The notes beneath the pieces were generated by a model, which saw only the letters and a program-made list of their open reading frames with translations, searched no databases and had not been told where the DNA came from. The translations under genes were made by a program, and so were the position numbers. From NCBI GenBank assembly GCA_948567375.1, contig OX419755.1:55867001-55931000 (forward strand): a stretch of 64,000 nucleotides of DNA, in the 5' to 3' direction. The DNA comes from Lunularia cruciata (lineage: Eukaryota > Streptophyta > Marchantiopsida > Lunulariales > Lunulariaceae). Below are positions 1-11,364 of the stretch, piece by piece (within the stretch, counting starts at the first letter, position 1; every line of letters starts with the position of its first letter).

Positions 1-63
1 CAAGGCCTTGGCAATGGCACTAAATCCTCTAACATAACAGCTATAGAAGTTTGCCAACCCAAA
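1..63 (-). mobile_element. Scrap of family G reverse transcriptase region
   Basis: The first ~63 bases match the reverse complement of about 50283-50350, the stretch of element G that joins reverse transcriptase to RNase H. The match stops around base 63-72, where family A sequence on the opposite strand begins. This is a truncated second copy of the methyltransferase-encoding family G, cut by the window edge, so how much of it lies further left cannot be seen. Confidence 0.7.
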
Positions 64-71
64 GAATTCTT

Positions 72-1151
72 GGAGTAAGCCTTTCATCCTCTACGCTAAT
101 GCTTCTAATGTAGCTATATGATGCACTCTTAGTCAATTAGACCAAGATGTGCATGATCATCCAATAGCTTATGCTAGTAGGTAGATGGCTTCAGCAGAAA
201 AGAACTACTTTGTCACCACAAGAGAAGGGTTGGTAGTGATCTTTGGTCTCAAGAAGTTTAGACACTACTTGATTGGAGGGAAAGCCACCATTGTCACGGA
301 TCACAAGGCTTTGAAGTACATCTTCAACAAGCCTAATGTGGAAGGGAGAGTAGCAAGATAGATGATGCACTTGTTTGAGTATGACAACACCATTGAAGAT
401 AGGCCAGGGAAGAAACATGCAAATGCAGATTTGTTATCTATGGCCTATGATCATGATGGAGATGAGCCAATGGATGATTCCTTTTCAAATGAGGACCTTA
501 TGACAATCTCAATCACCCAAGAGGTTCCAATCGAGTACAAGGAGATTGTGGATTTTGTGACAAGAAGTAACTATCCAGAAGGGATGCATGCTAGGGAAAG
601 GAAGGCCCTTGCAACAAGATCTAGACCTTACACAATGGTGGAGGATATTATTTTTCACAAAGGAGCAAATGGTCTACTTTGAAGAGCAATGGGTAAGCAA
701 GAGTCTATCCTACTAAAAGGAGTTTCATGAAGGTTTAGTGTGTGGAGGACACTTTGCAAGAAAGGTGATTGCTTTCAAGATTCTAGATGTACGTTACCAT
801 TGGAGAGGGATTTTCAAGGATTGTCCTGATTATTGCAAAACTTGTCATGTTTGTTAAGATTTTGCTAGAAAGTCCACATCCACTCCACCACTTAGATCAA
901 TTCCATTACTAGGACCTTTTGAGAAGTGGGGAATCGATTTTGTAGGTCTCCTCAATAGAACCCAAGGAACAATTAGTACATTGTGGTAGTTACTGATTAC
1001 CTTACCAAGTGGGTTGAGGCTAGACCATTGAGGGACAAGAATGAAGATGAAGTTGGTAGATTTATATATGAATGCTTTATCACTAGGTTTGGATGCCCTT
1101 TGGAGTTGGTTTCACTTTAGAGACAAAGTGAAAACTTAGTCTAGGGGTAAA
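72..1151 (+). pseudogene. pol: A0: degenerate Ty3/gypsy pol remnant (RNase H to integrase)
   Basis: Conceptual translation gives RNase H (LYTDAS near the start, then KKFRHYLIGGKATIVTDHKA), the linker with KKHANADLLS, an integrase zinc-binding region and the start of the integrase core (TKWVEARPLRDKNEDEVG, FGCPLELVS). It is closely related to the pol of A2 and A3. The frame is broken by several stops, including RQM to R*M and ARW to AR*. Near 1113 the integrase core jumps straight to the segment that normally precedes the 3' LTR, so the integrase C-terminus is deleted. A polypurine-like tract ends at 1151. Confidence 0.85.
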
Positions 1152-1824
1152 TGTAACACCCATTTGTGCATGTGTGTAGTATTGTGATATTTAGCTTGGT
1201 ATTACAAATACTTGAGAGATAAAGGATGGTTCTACATTAGTCATGATTAGCTAAAGTTAGTCATAGTTAAGAGAGTGGGGACCTCACTTTAGAGGAAGTG
1301 GAAAAGATGAGCACTACTATTTTGGATTCTAATGTGTTGACTTGGTATTATTCCTAGGTGTTTGGCTTTGAGGAAAGAGTTGAGAATTCTTGGGCATGCA
1401 ATATTTTTATTTTGGATTTTTCTATAGTCCAAGAATAGCCCATGTGAAGGAATCCTTGACTTAGTGGTTGGGTCAAGATAAGATCACATGCTTAGTGGAA
1501 TATGCCCATGTGGATGGATATTCCTTTATAATTTTTGACTTTACTTGAAATTTAGCCTAGTACCTTGAGTTACTCCAGTAATTAGTAACTTTGGTGCATA
1601 ACTATTTCACAAGTATATAAACAAGGGGTGAAGAGGTACTCATCATCCTTTCATTTGCAACTAGCTCTCTCTCATTGAGTTCTCTAGTGAGCAATGTCTT
1701 GAGTCTTGGAGTGTTAGCCTTGGAGAAGTATGATGGAGTTGGGGTTTCTTGCCTTCTTAGTCCATGGTGTGCTACCATAATAGCCATCAGAGGTTGATCC
1801 ACATGAGTGATAGGCCAGCTCACA
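1152..1824 (+). repeat. LTR of family A (3' LTR of A0)
   Basis: Begins TGTAACACCC and ends GGCCAGCTCACA, the same TGT...ACA ends as the other five A LTRs in the window. A TATA box (TATATAA) lies near 1614-1620, about 210 bases before the LTR end. It directly follows the pol remnant and its polypurine tract, so it is the 3' LTR of A0. The matching 5' LTR is not in the window. No target-site duplication can be assigned because the other end is truncated. Confidence 0.85.
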
Positions 1825-1887
1825 GATCAACCCTAGTGTGTTGGTGTCACGGGGATTGTTGGTCTCGAGAGTGCATTGTGCACCTGG

Positions 1888-2622
1888 TGTAATACCAAGA
1901 GCTAGCCATATGATCTAGATGTGAAATTTGGTTTGGTGACATCTAGAATGATGTTATACATGATGGTCAAAATATATAAGATAGAAGTATCACCAAAAGT
2001 GTACTTCTACTAATAGGGCAGAAACCAAAATAGACTTGAGAACCTTAGAACCAATAGCTAGACATATGATTTAAAGGTGAGAATTGGTTTGGTAACATCT
2101 GGAAGGATGTTACACATGATGGACTAAACAGATCAGAAAGAGGTATCACCAAAAGGGGACTTCCATTAATAGAGTAGGAACCGAAATATTCCTGAAATCT
2201 TTGAAGGCAATTTTGGAGGCCTAAACGGATGAATTAGGCCTCAAAAATGTGCAAATTCCCTCCCCCCGTGTAGGCTAACCTTCACCCCTCCCTGCTTTGT
2301 CTTGTCGAGAGCTTTCCAATGGTACCTTACTCACGTGATTCTGAGATTCCTACAGGAAGATTCCCTAAAATATTCCCTCTGGTCAAAGCTTGTTTGACCA
2401 ACCAGATAGGACCTAGACCAGACATGTCACCCATCCAAGCAAGTAATCCAAGGGTGGAGCTTGCTGACATGTCACCTATCTGTGTCCCTAATCCTATTGT
2501 GGAGCTTCCTTGGAGGAGATCCTCTTTGTCTATATAATAAAGAGAAGGTGCTCCTTTGGGGCATTGAATGTTGGAGTGTGAAATCTGTGTTTTCTCTCTT
2601 CTCTTGTCCTCGGATTATTACA
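1888..2622 (+). repeat. Solo LTR of family B (chromovirus D family)
   Basis: TGTAATACC...ATTATTACA, flanked by a perfect 5-bp target duplication CCTGG (1883-1887 and 2623-2627), with no internal sequence attached. It is homologous to the two LTRs of D but about 150 bp longer, because a block of about 155 bp near its 5' end is present twice (from about 1890 and again from about 2046). A TATA box (TATATAATAA) lies at 2531-2540. The structure is that of an LTR left after recombination between the two LTRs of an element. Confidence 0.9.
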
Positions 2623-2627
2623 CCTGG

Positions 2628-3269
2628 CTGCTTGTGCTTAGATTGTTCTACTTGTCAATGTCTCATAGCTTCTTGTAGCTTGACGCTTTTCCTACTATTG
2701 TTTGGATGCCAGTCTCATTTTTTATGAAGCATCTTGTCAAAAATAGCTCCCAATGGTGAGCTCTTCCTAAGGGCTTGCTATGTTGAATTCTGTGGGTCAA
2801 TGTTGATCTACACGGGTTGCTTGGGACTGTTCATGCTCTATTGGTATATGGGGTTGTATTCTTTGGATATGGTGGGGTTTGTATTACATGCCACAAGTTA
2901 TTTGGCTAGATTCAAACCAATGCCACTAGGCTCATGCTATGTTCAATCTACAAGAATTGGATTGGAAACAACCATGACAAAATTCCCTTTCACATGTCAC
3001 TCCTTACAAAAAACAGTATTGAACTGATTTCACAACACCAAGAATCATGAATGCTTACCAAAGATCAAGCGCCAAAATTGGCAACTCCAATTGAGGAACT
3101 CAAATAGCTTTAGGCCAGGGTAATGACATATTCTAAGTTCTCTACAATTTTCTTGCTAGTCCTATCTTTCTCTCCTTCTTTGAACCTTCACCTCCTTCTA
3201 CTTGAGTTCATAGTCGGCCGTTTCTTCTTGGTAATTGAAGTATTTTAGCTCTCTTCCTTCAATGCTGTT
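2628..3269. other. Unassigned repeat-like sequence
   Basis: No convincing gene. A 97-codon open frame on the plus strand (2734-3027) has no recognisable motif. By its position next to the F repeat this may be decayed internal sequence of a minus-strand F element, but I see no pol motifs. Confidence 0.3.
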
Positions 3270-3575
3270 CTAACATAGCAACCTTCTCTTGTCTTGGACA
3301 TCAAAGTGTCTTTCACTAAAGTCACTATCAAAACCCTTTGATTCTCTCTTCCCTTTCCTCTCCTTTAATTCCCTTCTTTTACCTTCTCTGATCCGTTGCT
3401 CCTTTTTCTCTCTCAATTCCTCCTCAAGTTTTCTCTCAAAAAAACTCCTTGCTGCTCTTTTCAATTCTGAACCTTCTTCTTTGTCATCATGAATTGCAAA
3501 AGAATACCAGAGTTCTCTACAGGTCTCCTCTCTTGCACACTTGGTTCCTTGAAAGTCTCCTGTTGACAAAGTCAA
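3270..3575 (-). CDS. Charged 101-codon open frame, unrecognised
   Basis: The predicted product is dominated by Glu, Lys and Arg, with a predicted helical stretch in the middle (for example KLEEELREKKEQRIREGKR). I do not recognise a family. It lies about 300 bp beyond the priming-site end of the minus-strand F repeat, where the start of a gag-like region would be expected, which is the only contextual hint. The opposite strand is pyrimidine-rich, so the open frame may simply reflect base composition. No nearby promoter or splice sites can be defended. Confidence 0.2.
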   Translation of the reverse strand: MTLSTGDFQGTKCAREETCRELWYSFAIHDDKEEGSELKRAARSFFERKLEEELREKKEQRIREGKRRELKERKGKRESKGFDSDFSERHFDVQDKRRLLC

Positions 3576-3889
3576 AGGTTGGCCTATCTAGATGCAAACA
3601 AAAGAAAAGAAAGCAATCAAAACCAAAATAAGACTGCTTAGAAGACCAAAATTATGACACAGAGGCTTAGAGGCTGCCTTTACAAGCCTCTACAGATCAC
3701 TCATCTTGCACAAAGAAGAGAATTTCCAGAAAAAAAAACAAATTTATTTGCTTTTGCTGATTTGCTTTCAAAGAAGAGTGTACTATACTATAAACTGTTT
3801 ATGGAGTTGAGATCATCTATAGGTCATTGACTCTGCCCAGCAAATGTTGTAGTATCCGATGTCGTCGGGAAAATGATTCACGGTTATCA

Positions 3890-6337
3890 TTGGTGCCATT
3901 TGGTGAGCTCTGGAGTTTCCTTTTATGGTATCTAATCTCAAGAGTCTTTTTGTGTTACAAGACACTTGGAGCTTAAATTTGTGACACACCAACTCATGAC
4001 TTTGTTTATAGTGCTAGAATCTAGGGAATATGTTATTTAGTGCCATTTGAGCAAATAAGTCTTGTAGGAGTATTTTAGTTAGGGCATTTGATCCAAAGAG
4101 TTGCAAGAGGTATTTAGTTAGTGCTACCTTGAGCAAATGAGTCTTGGGGAGGATTTTCATGTTTAGGAGTGACAAAACAAGAGAAGTGAAAAGAAGAAAG
4201 AGAAGAAAATTTAAGGGTTTGTCTAGACAAGAAGACAAGGAAGGAAGAGAAGGAATTTTTGAGGGTTCTGGCTTGGACAGGAGGAAGAAGAGAAAGGAGA
4301 GTTATTTTTCAAGGGTTTTGCTTGGGTTGCTATGGACATGAGGACAATGAAGGAAGAGAAGGAAAGTTTGAGGGTTTGGTCTGGACAAGAGGAAATGGAA
4401 GGAAGAGAAGGAATTTTTGAGGGTTTTGGCCTGGACACAAGGAAGAATAGAAAGGAGAGTTTTTTTTTGAGGGTTTTACTTGGGTTGCTCTGGACAGGAG
4501 GACAATGAAAGAAGAGAAGGAAATTTTGAGGGTTTGGTCTAGACAAGAGGATAGGGAAGGAAGAGAAGGAATTTTTGAGGGTTTTGGCTTGGCCAAGAGG
4601 AAGAAGAGAAAGGAGAGTTTTTTTGAGTGTTTTGCTTGGGTGGCTCGGGACAAGAGGACAATGAAGAAAGAGAAGGAATTTTTGAGGGTTTGGCCTAGAC
4701 AAGAGGAAGAAGTGAGAGAGGAATTTTTTGAGGGTTTTGCTGGTGCCTTGATCTGTGACAGGAGGACAGAAGGAAGAGTAAAGGCTTTGAGATATTTGCC
4801 CTAGACAGGAGGACTGTGAAGAGAGGAGAGAAAATTTGATGGTTGGCATGGTCTCTGATAGGGATAGTGAAGAAAGAGAAGAGAATTTTGAGGGTTTTGG
4901 CTTGTGTTGTGGCAAGAGCAGGAGAGGAAACTCTCGAGTTTTGTTTGAGCTTGGACTAAGACAGAACTGGACTGAAGGAATGGTGTGGGGAATGTTCACA
5001 GGAATGAGAACTTTGAATCAAATGCAGAGCAGAAGTCTGAAGTGTGAGAGTAATGATGTGCAAGATAGATAGGAAAATTTTCAAATGAGCAAGAGTAAAG
5101 GAGGTTTTGAGTTTGCTTCAGCTTCATGAGTGACAGGAAAAGAAAGAGAAGACTTTTGAGGCAGGTTTTGCTTGGTTGAGACAGAAGAGACAAAAGTGAA
5201 GGAAGAGGAAGATTGTTTTCTCTAGAGGGCAAGTTTTCTGCTTTGATTTGGACAGGAGTGCAAGAGTGAGGAAATTTCAAGGAGACTCTTGCTGAGCAGT
5301 AACAAGTGAGAAGGGGTTTTTTGAGTTAGGGTTGCTTTGGCTGGACAGGAGTTGGGGTGAAGGATTTGAGTTTGCTCTGCTGAGGAGGTGGCAAAAGAGC
5401 AAGAAATTTTGAGAGAAATCTATTGGCTGAGCATGGCAAGAGAGGTAGGGTTTGATGAGAAGGCTTTGAGAGAATGCTTTGTTGGAAATTACAGACCAAT
5501 AAGAGAATTGGAAATGCATCATAGGAGTTGGCGGATGAGTAGCCAGTAGAGAGGGTTTGATAAGGACAGACAAGTAAATGAATTGGAAATGCATTGCAGG
5601 AGTTGGCTGATGAGAAACTTGTTAAGAGGGTTTTGGTAAAAGCAGGGAGAATTTCAAGAGTTCTTTTGTTCAGCCTTGGTGAAGTGACAGTGAGAAGAGA
5701 AGGAAAATTTTGAATTAGGTTTTGGCTTAGTCCTGGACAGAGGCTGGAGAGATAGTTTGGGAGTTTGGGCTTTACCTTGCCTTTGACAGGAGCAGGAAGG
5801 AGAGCAAAGAGAATTTCAAGAGTTCTTCTGTTCAGCCTTGGTGAAGTGATAGTGAGAAGAAAGGACTGTTGACAGTGAGTGTTGACAGAAATGTGAAGTT
5901 CTTATGAAGTTTTTCTTGAGGTGAAGTGCAAGAGTAGAGGAGTGAAATTTTGAATGTAGAAAAGAACTGTTGTGAGTGTTGATAGAAGTGAGGGTCATCT
6001 AAAGGTTTCCAAAAGAGCAGCTAGAGACAAAGAGATTGATTTTTTGAATGAAGAAAGGACTACTATGAGTGTTGGCAGAAATGTGAACATTCTATGAGGA
6101 TTTGCCAAAAGTGCAACTGGATAGAGGAGTGAATTTTTGAATGGAGAGAGAAATTTTGAGGTTTGGTTTCAATTGCTGAATGCTCCAAGAGGAGTGAAGG
6201 AGAATCTCAAGTTGCTTCAACTAAACATGATCATGGATGACTAAAGAAGATCAAGTAGTGAGTCGCCTTAAATGTTGCTGAACAAAGTGTATGCAAAGCG
6301 CCTTGGCTAATTTGACATTTAGTTGAGACCTTAGAAT
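3890..6337 (-). repeat. Family F long GA-rich LTR-like repeat, minus orientation
   Basis: The segment around 3840-4020 is recognisably the reverse complement of about 14370-14700, so the same repeat occurs twice in opposite orientation. In the second copy this end carries a possible initiator-Met-type primer-binding site, which suggests that 3890 onward is the 3' end of a long LTR read on the minus strand. The body contains a GA-rich minisatellite (4190-4760) that decays into looser copies as far as about 6200. Two further direct duplications are visible: about 5508 with 5580, and about 5648 with 5810, the latter about 162 bp apart. A2 interrupts the repeat at 6338. Confidence 0.5.
4190..4760. 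repeat. GA-rich minisatellite, ~53-bp monomer in a ~158-bp higher-order unit
   Basis: The block AGGAATTTTTGAGGGTT recurs at about 4251, 4409, 4567 and 4674. Spacings are 158, 158 and 107 bases, that is three, three and two monomers of about 53 bp. Each monomer has the pattern GAAGGAA-T-run-GAGGGTTT-GG-(C/T)TTGGACA-AGGAG. The plus strand is strongly purine-rich. Open frames read through it on the minus strand encode low-complexity Ser/Leu/Pro repeats and are not treated as genes. Confidence 0.8.
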
Positions 6338-7029
6338 TTTGAGCCGGCTTGTCTCTCACTCAGGATGAACCTCTGATGGCTATTATGGTAGCGCACCATG
6401 GACTAAGAAGGCAAGGAACTCCAACTCCATCATACTCCTCCAAGGCTAACACTCCAAGACTCGAGACATTGCTCACTAGAGAACTCAATGAGAGAGAGAT
6501 AGTTGCAAATGAAAGGATGATGAGTACCTCCTCGTCCCTTGTTTATATACTTGTGAAATAGTTACATACCAAAGTTACTAATTACCGTAGTAACTCAAGT
6601 TACTAGACTAAAAGTCAAGTAAAGTCAAAAAGTAGAAAGGAATATCCATTCACATGGGCATATTCTCCTAAGCATGTGGTCTTATCTTGACCCAACCACT
6701 AAGTCAAGGATTCCTTCACATGGGCTATCCTTGGACTAAAGAAGAATCCAAAACAAAAAGGCTTGCGGGCCCAAGAGTTCTCAACTCTTTCCCTAAATCC
6801 AAACACCTATGAATAATACCAAGTCAACACACTAAAATCCAAAATAGTGGTGCTCATCTTTTCTACTTCCTCTAAAGTAAGGTCCCTTCTATCTTAGCTA
6901 TGACTAACTTTAGCTAACTATGACTAATATAGAACCATCCTTTATCTCTATATAAATAATATCTCTTAAGTACTTGTAATACCAAGCTAAATATCACAAT
7001 ACCACACACATGCACAAATAGGTATTACA
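6338..7029 (-). repeat. 3' LTR of A2
   Basis: On the minus strand it reads TGTAATACC...GCCGGCTCA followed by a mutated terminal ACA (plus strand TTTGAGCC instead of TGTGAGCC). It aligns throughout with the other A LTRs. The TATA box (TATATAA on the minus strand) lies near 6545-6552. The adjacent polypurine tract on the minus strand is CCGGGGGTAAA, at plus coordinates 7030-7040. Confidence 0.9.
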
Positions 7030-7041
7030 TTTACCCCCGGA

Positions 7042-10000
7042 CTAAGTTTTCACTTTGTCCTCAAAATGAAGGTCTATGTATCTTCTATGGTACATCTTCA
7101 ACTTATCATGGTTAATCCTATCAAAGTGTCTTCCTCCCAACTCCTTGAGATCATAGGTGTAATTGCCCCACACCTTCTCCACTATGAAAGGTTCAAAGTG
7201 CTTAGGCAAAAACTTCTTTTGCACTCTCTTGAATCGAATGGAATCAAACAACATTACCCAATCACCTTCTTTGAAAGTGTCCACCTTCTTCTTGCCTTGC
7301 CTCTTGTCATATCTCTCCTTTTGTTTCCTTTGGGTTTGCTCCACTCAAACCTTAGCAACTGCTTTTGCCTCTTCCAACTCCATGAGTTGATCCTTCCTTG
7401 ACTTCTTTGCATCACCTCCTTGTGCTTTCTTCAATCTCCTATGAATGCTTTGGAAGGTAGGAAGATCAAAGTGAATAGGTAAGGTAGACTCAATACCATA
7501 CACCAATTGAAATGGAGAATATCTAGTGGAAGTCTTTGTGGTTGTCCTATACTCCCACAAAACTGCATGAATCCTATTGTCCCAATGATGTTTAGCCCCC
7601 TCCATTTCTGCATCTTTGGCCAACATCATGCACAAGGTCTGATTGGTTCACTCTGCCAAGCCATTGGAATTTGGCTTATAGGATGTAGTTACTCTATGTG
7701 TGATAGAGAAATGTTGTAGCATGGCTGTAGTAATACTTCCTATAAACTCTCCTCCTCTATCAGAAGCCAACTCCAAAGGGCATCCAAACCTAGTGATAAT
7801 GTGTTCATAAAGAAATCTACCCACTTCATCTTCATTCTTGTCCCTCAATGATCTAGCCTCAACCCACTTGGTAAGGTAATCAGTAACTACCACAATGTAC
7901 CGATTGTTCCTTGGAGTTCTATTGAGAGGACCTATAAAATCAATTCCTCACTTCTCAAAAGGTCCTAGCAATGGAATTGATCTAAGTGGTGGAATGGATG
8001 TAGACTTTCTAGCAAAAGCTTGACAAACATGACAAGTTTTGCAATAATCAAGACAATCCTTGAAAATCCCTCTCCAATAGTAACCTGCATCTAGAATCTT
8101 GAAAGCAGTCACCTTTCCTGCAAAGTGTCCTCCACATACTAAACCTTCATGAAACTCCTTTATGAGTAGGATAGACTCTTCCTTACCCACTGCTCTTTGA
8201 AGTAGACCATCTGCTCCTTGGTGAAAAAGAATATCCTCCACCATTGTGTAAGGTCTAGATCTTGCTGCAAGGGCCTTCCTCTCCCTAGCATGCATTCTTT
8301 TTGGATAGTTACCTCTTGTCAGAAAATCCACAATCTCCTTGTACTCCATTGGAACCTCTTGAGTGATTGAGATTGTCATGAGCTCCTCATCCAAGAAGGA
8401 ATCATCCACTGGCTCATCTCCATCATGATCATAGGCTCCAGATAACAAATCAGCATTTGCATGTTTCTTTCCTGGCCTATCCTCAATGGTGTAGTCATAC
8501 TCAGACAAGGGTATCATCCACCTTGCTAGTCTCCCTTCAACATTAGACTTGTTGAAGATGTACTTCAAAGCCTTGTGATCCATGACAATGGTGGCTTTCC
8601 CTCCAATCAAGTAGTGTCTAAACTTCTTGAGACCAAAGATCACTACCAAACCTTCTCTCTCCAAGATAGAGTAGTTCTTCTCTGCTGAAACCATCTGCCT
8701 ACTGGCATAAGCTATTGGATGATCATGCCCATCTTGGTCTAATTGACTAAGGTTGCATCCTATAGCTACATTAGAAGCATCAGTGTAGAGGATGAAAGCC
8801 TTACTCCAATCAAGTTTAGCAAGAATTGGAGCTACAACAAGGGATTGCTTGAGCTCCTCAAAAGCTTTGAGAGCCTCCTTGTCCTCCAAAATCACCATGT
8901 AATCTACACCATTCTTCATGTAGATGGTCAATGCATAATCCATGTTGGAAAATGAGAAGATGAACCTCCTATAGTATCCAACCATCCTCAAGAATTGGCA
9001 TAACTTTGTCAAGCTTGAAGGGAATAGAAGGTTTGAGATTTTCCTCACCTTCTCAGGATCAACTACTATTCCATCCTTGGAGATGATGTGCCCCAAAAGT
9101 AGACCTTCTTCACATCCAAAAATGCACTTCTCTGGGTTGAGTGATGCATTTGCCTCATCCAAGCGTTGCAAGACTTTGATTAGGTGCTCAAAGTGCTCCT
9201 CCTTGCTCCCATAGACACAAAAGTCATCAATGAAGTCTCTCATAAATTTCCAAATGAAAGGTTCAAATACCTTGTTCATGAACCGTTGGAATGTGGTTGG
9301 AGCATTGCAAAGCCCAAAAGGCATGACCTTAACAGCGTAAGTTCCCCAAGGTGTGGTGAATGTGGTGAGTTGTTGATGCTTTGTTGCAATCTTGATTTGG
9401 TTATATCCACTATAACCATATCCAAAAATGTACCTCTCATGACGTGCAACCTCCTCCAAGATCTCATCAATGAATGGCAATGGGTAGTAGTCCTTCTTGG
9501 TAATAGCATTGAGCTTCTTGTAATCCACACATACTCAAAGCTTGCCATTCTTTTTCTTCACAATGACAATTGGAGACACCCATTCTGAAATCTCTACCTC
9601 AAAGATAAATCCAACCTCCTTGAGCTTATCAATCTCCTCCTTCACAACCAAAGATATTGGTGGGCTAATGTGATGTTGCTTTTGGCGGATTGGTCTTGCA
9701 TGTGACTCCACCTCTATCTTGTGCTCCTCCAAGGTGACTTCTTTCAAATCCTTGTAACTAAAAGCAAACACATGGATGAACTTGTGGAAAATCTCCTCAA
9801 ATCTCACCTTCTCCTCCTTGGTAACATTTGGACCATACTTGAGGGTAGATAAACTTCTCTCTACCTCCTCAAGTGTCAATGGTGATTTATCTAGGTCCTT
9901 CAAAACCTCTAGCTTAGGTGCAAAATCCATAGTACACAAAGGATATACATCTGAATCTGATTCAGATTCATCCTCCTCCATAGAAGTCTCCTCTTCCATG

Positions 10001-10434
10001 CTTGTGTCCACACCTGAAGCTCCTCCTTCTGAATCTGATTCCCAATAATCAGAAGATGGTGTATCTGAATGTGAAGTGTTGGTGGTGTTAGTCATAGGAA
10101 CTATCACTATATGATTTGATGACCCAATCCTCAAGTACCTTTTGTGCCATCTATCTATTGTGCATGCTGCTCTCAACAATGGACTCCCAAGAAGTAAATC
10201 ATAGCTTGAATCCTCCAAGACTTAGAAAGTCATGAGATTTTGAACTCCCATAACTGAAACTACCACTTTATCCATTACCTCTACTGATCGAACTTGTTGC
10301 TTGTTTGCCATACTCACCCCAAATGTTGAAGGTCTTGAGGGTATCATACCCAACTTCTTCGTCAACCTTTTTGACATGGCATTTACTGCTGATCCTCCAT
10401 CAACAAATGCATCCTTGATGTTGTGACCATTCAC
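7042..10434 (-). pseudogene. pol: A2 pol: protease, RT, RNase H, integrase (broken)
   Basis: Reading from 10434 down: protease with VDGGSAVNAMS (a variant of the D-S/T-G triad) and YDLLLGSPLLRA; an acidic linker; RT with PLPFIDEILEE, a degraded GYSGYNQI and FIDDFCVYGS; RNase H (LYTDASNVAIGC); integrase zinc finger (H-x-H then CKTCHVCQ); integrase core (TKWVEAR, SDRGGEF, NGLAE); and a C-terminal GDWVMLFDSIRF domain. Relative to A3 at least four Trp or Gln codons have become stops: near 10475 and 9537 (Trp), near 10222 (Gln) and near 7947 (Trp). All four fit C-to-T or G-to-A transitions. The longest intact piece is 7948-9528. Confidence 0.9.
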
Positions 10435-10800
10435 TCTTACATCAATCTTGGAGGCATATTCACAAGCCTCCTATGGTGCTGGCTTGGCATCCACCACCCC
10501 CATTGATACTGGAACTTTTGCCTTCTTCTTCCTCTTACTCCTTGTAGAACTCAAACAACCTCTAAGCTCCTTTCTCAAGGTAGGGTTCAAAGCAATCAAT
10601 TGGCCCACTATGATGTTAGCCTTGTGACTACCAACATCCTCCAACACATTGTAGTTCCATTGTTGCTTTGAAATCAAGAAATCCTCCATCCCCAACTTCT
10701 TCCTTGGAGTCTTTATTGTTGATGGTGTTGAGGTGCAAGTGCTCCTAGTAGACATAGGAGTATCCTTGCTTGGAGTAAATCCTTGAGCGATCCTTGATGA
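10435..10800 (-). pseudogene. gag: A2 gag C-terminal remnant
   Basis: Only the gag-protease connector survives (GMEDFLISKQQWNYNVLED, KANIIVGQLIALNPTLRKEL, then a Lys/Arg-rich run). It is nearly identical to A3 at 29940-30290. At about 10785-10835 it jumps to sequence that in A3 lies near 32405. The deletion therefore removed the capsid, the CCHC knuckle and the upstream CCHC frame in one step. A stop replaces a Trp codon near 10475. Confidence 0.8.
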
Positions 10801-10834
10801 TTGGCACAAGAACAATCTTTCTTTAATTTGTGTG

Positions 10835-11364
10835 GCAGCAGGTAGGATACAATGCACTGAATTTTCTTGAAAATTTTCACAAAAATTCACTGAAAATTGA
10901 AGAAATGGCAAACTCTATACAATTTTCCACAGAGCATGCAGTTGCGGGAGCACTTTACCCTATCAACTTTCAAAAATTCTAGTCTAGTGCACATAGTAGC
11001 TCTCACAATAATTTCAAGTGTGCTAACTAAAAGATAACACAAGCTATCATGTGTAGAAATTTCAAGTCCAGATGTCAAACTTGAGATTTTGCCCAAAATC
11101 ACCTTAATCCCCAAAATTTGCAATCCACCTCACACAATCTCTCCAATTCCTCTCATGTGTACAAGATGTACAAAATCACCTCAAAGACATCATTATGAAC
11201 TACAGGGTATACAAATCGATCTTGGTTCTCTAACATAAGTTCAGCACTCTCCTCTCCTAATGTTCTCTCCAAGTGAGCTCTCATTGCCTCCTTCTGCCTA
11301 ATGTAGAATTGAACACGGAACATTATCTTACCTTCTAGAGAGGTCTCGGCAACGGAACCAAAAA
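10835..11364 (-). promoter_or_regulatory. A2 leader with primer-binding site
   Basis: Untranslated leader between the 5' LTR and the gag remnant, closely matching 32430-32963 of A3. The primer-binding site at 11342-11360 reads TGGTTCCGTTGCCGAGACC on the minus strand, a few bases inside the LTR. From memory of plant tRNAs it best fits the 3' end of tRNA-Glu (ending ...CAACGGAACCA). That assignment is inference and could be checked against a tRNA set. Confidence 0.7.

Noticed and set aside
2319-3027. Small plus-strand frames after the solo B LTR as host genes.
   Set aside because: Parts lie within the LTR itself and the rest has no motif; codon use and composition look random.
4223-4999. Long Ser/Leu/Pro-rich open frame on the minus strand (258 codons).
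   Set aside because: It is the complement of a purine-rich minisatellite; the absence of stops follows from composition, and the product is a low-complexity repeat.
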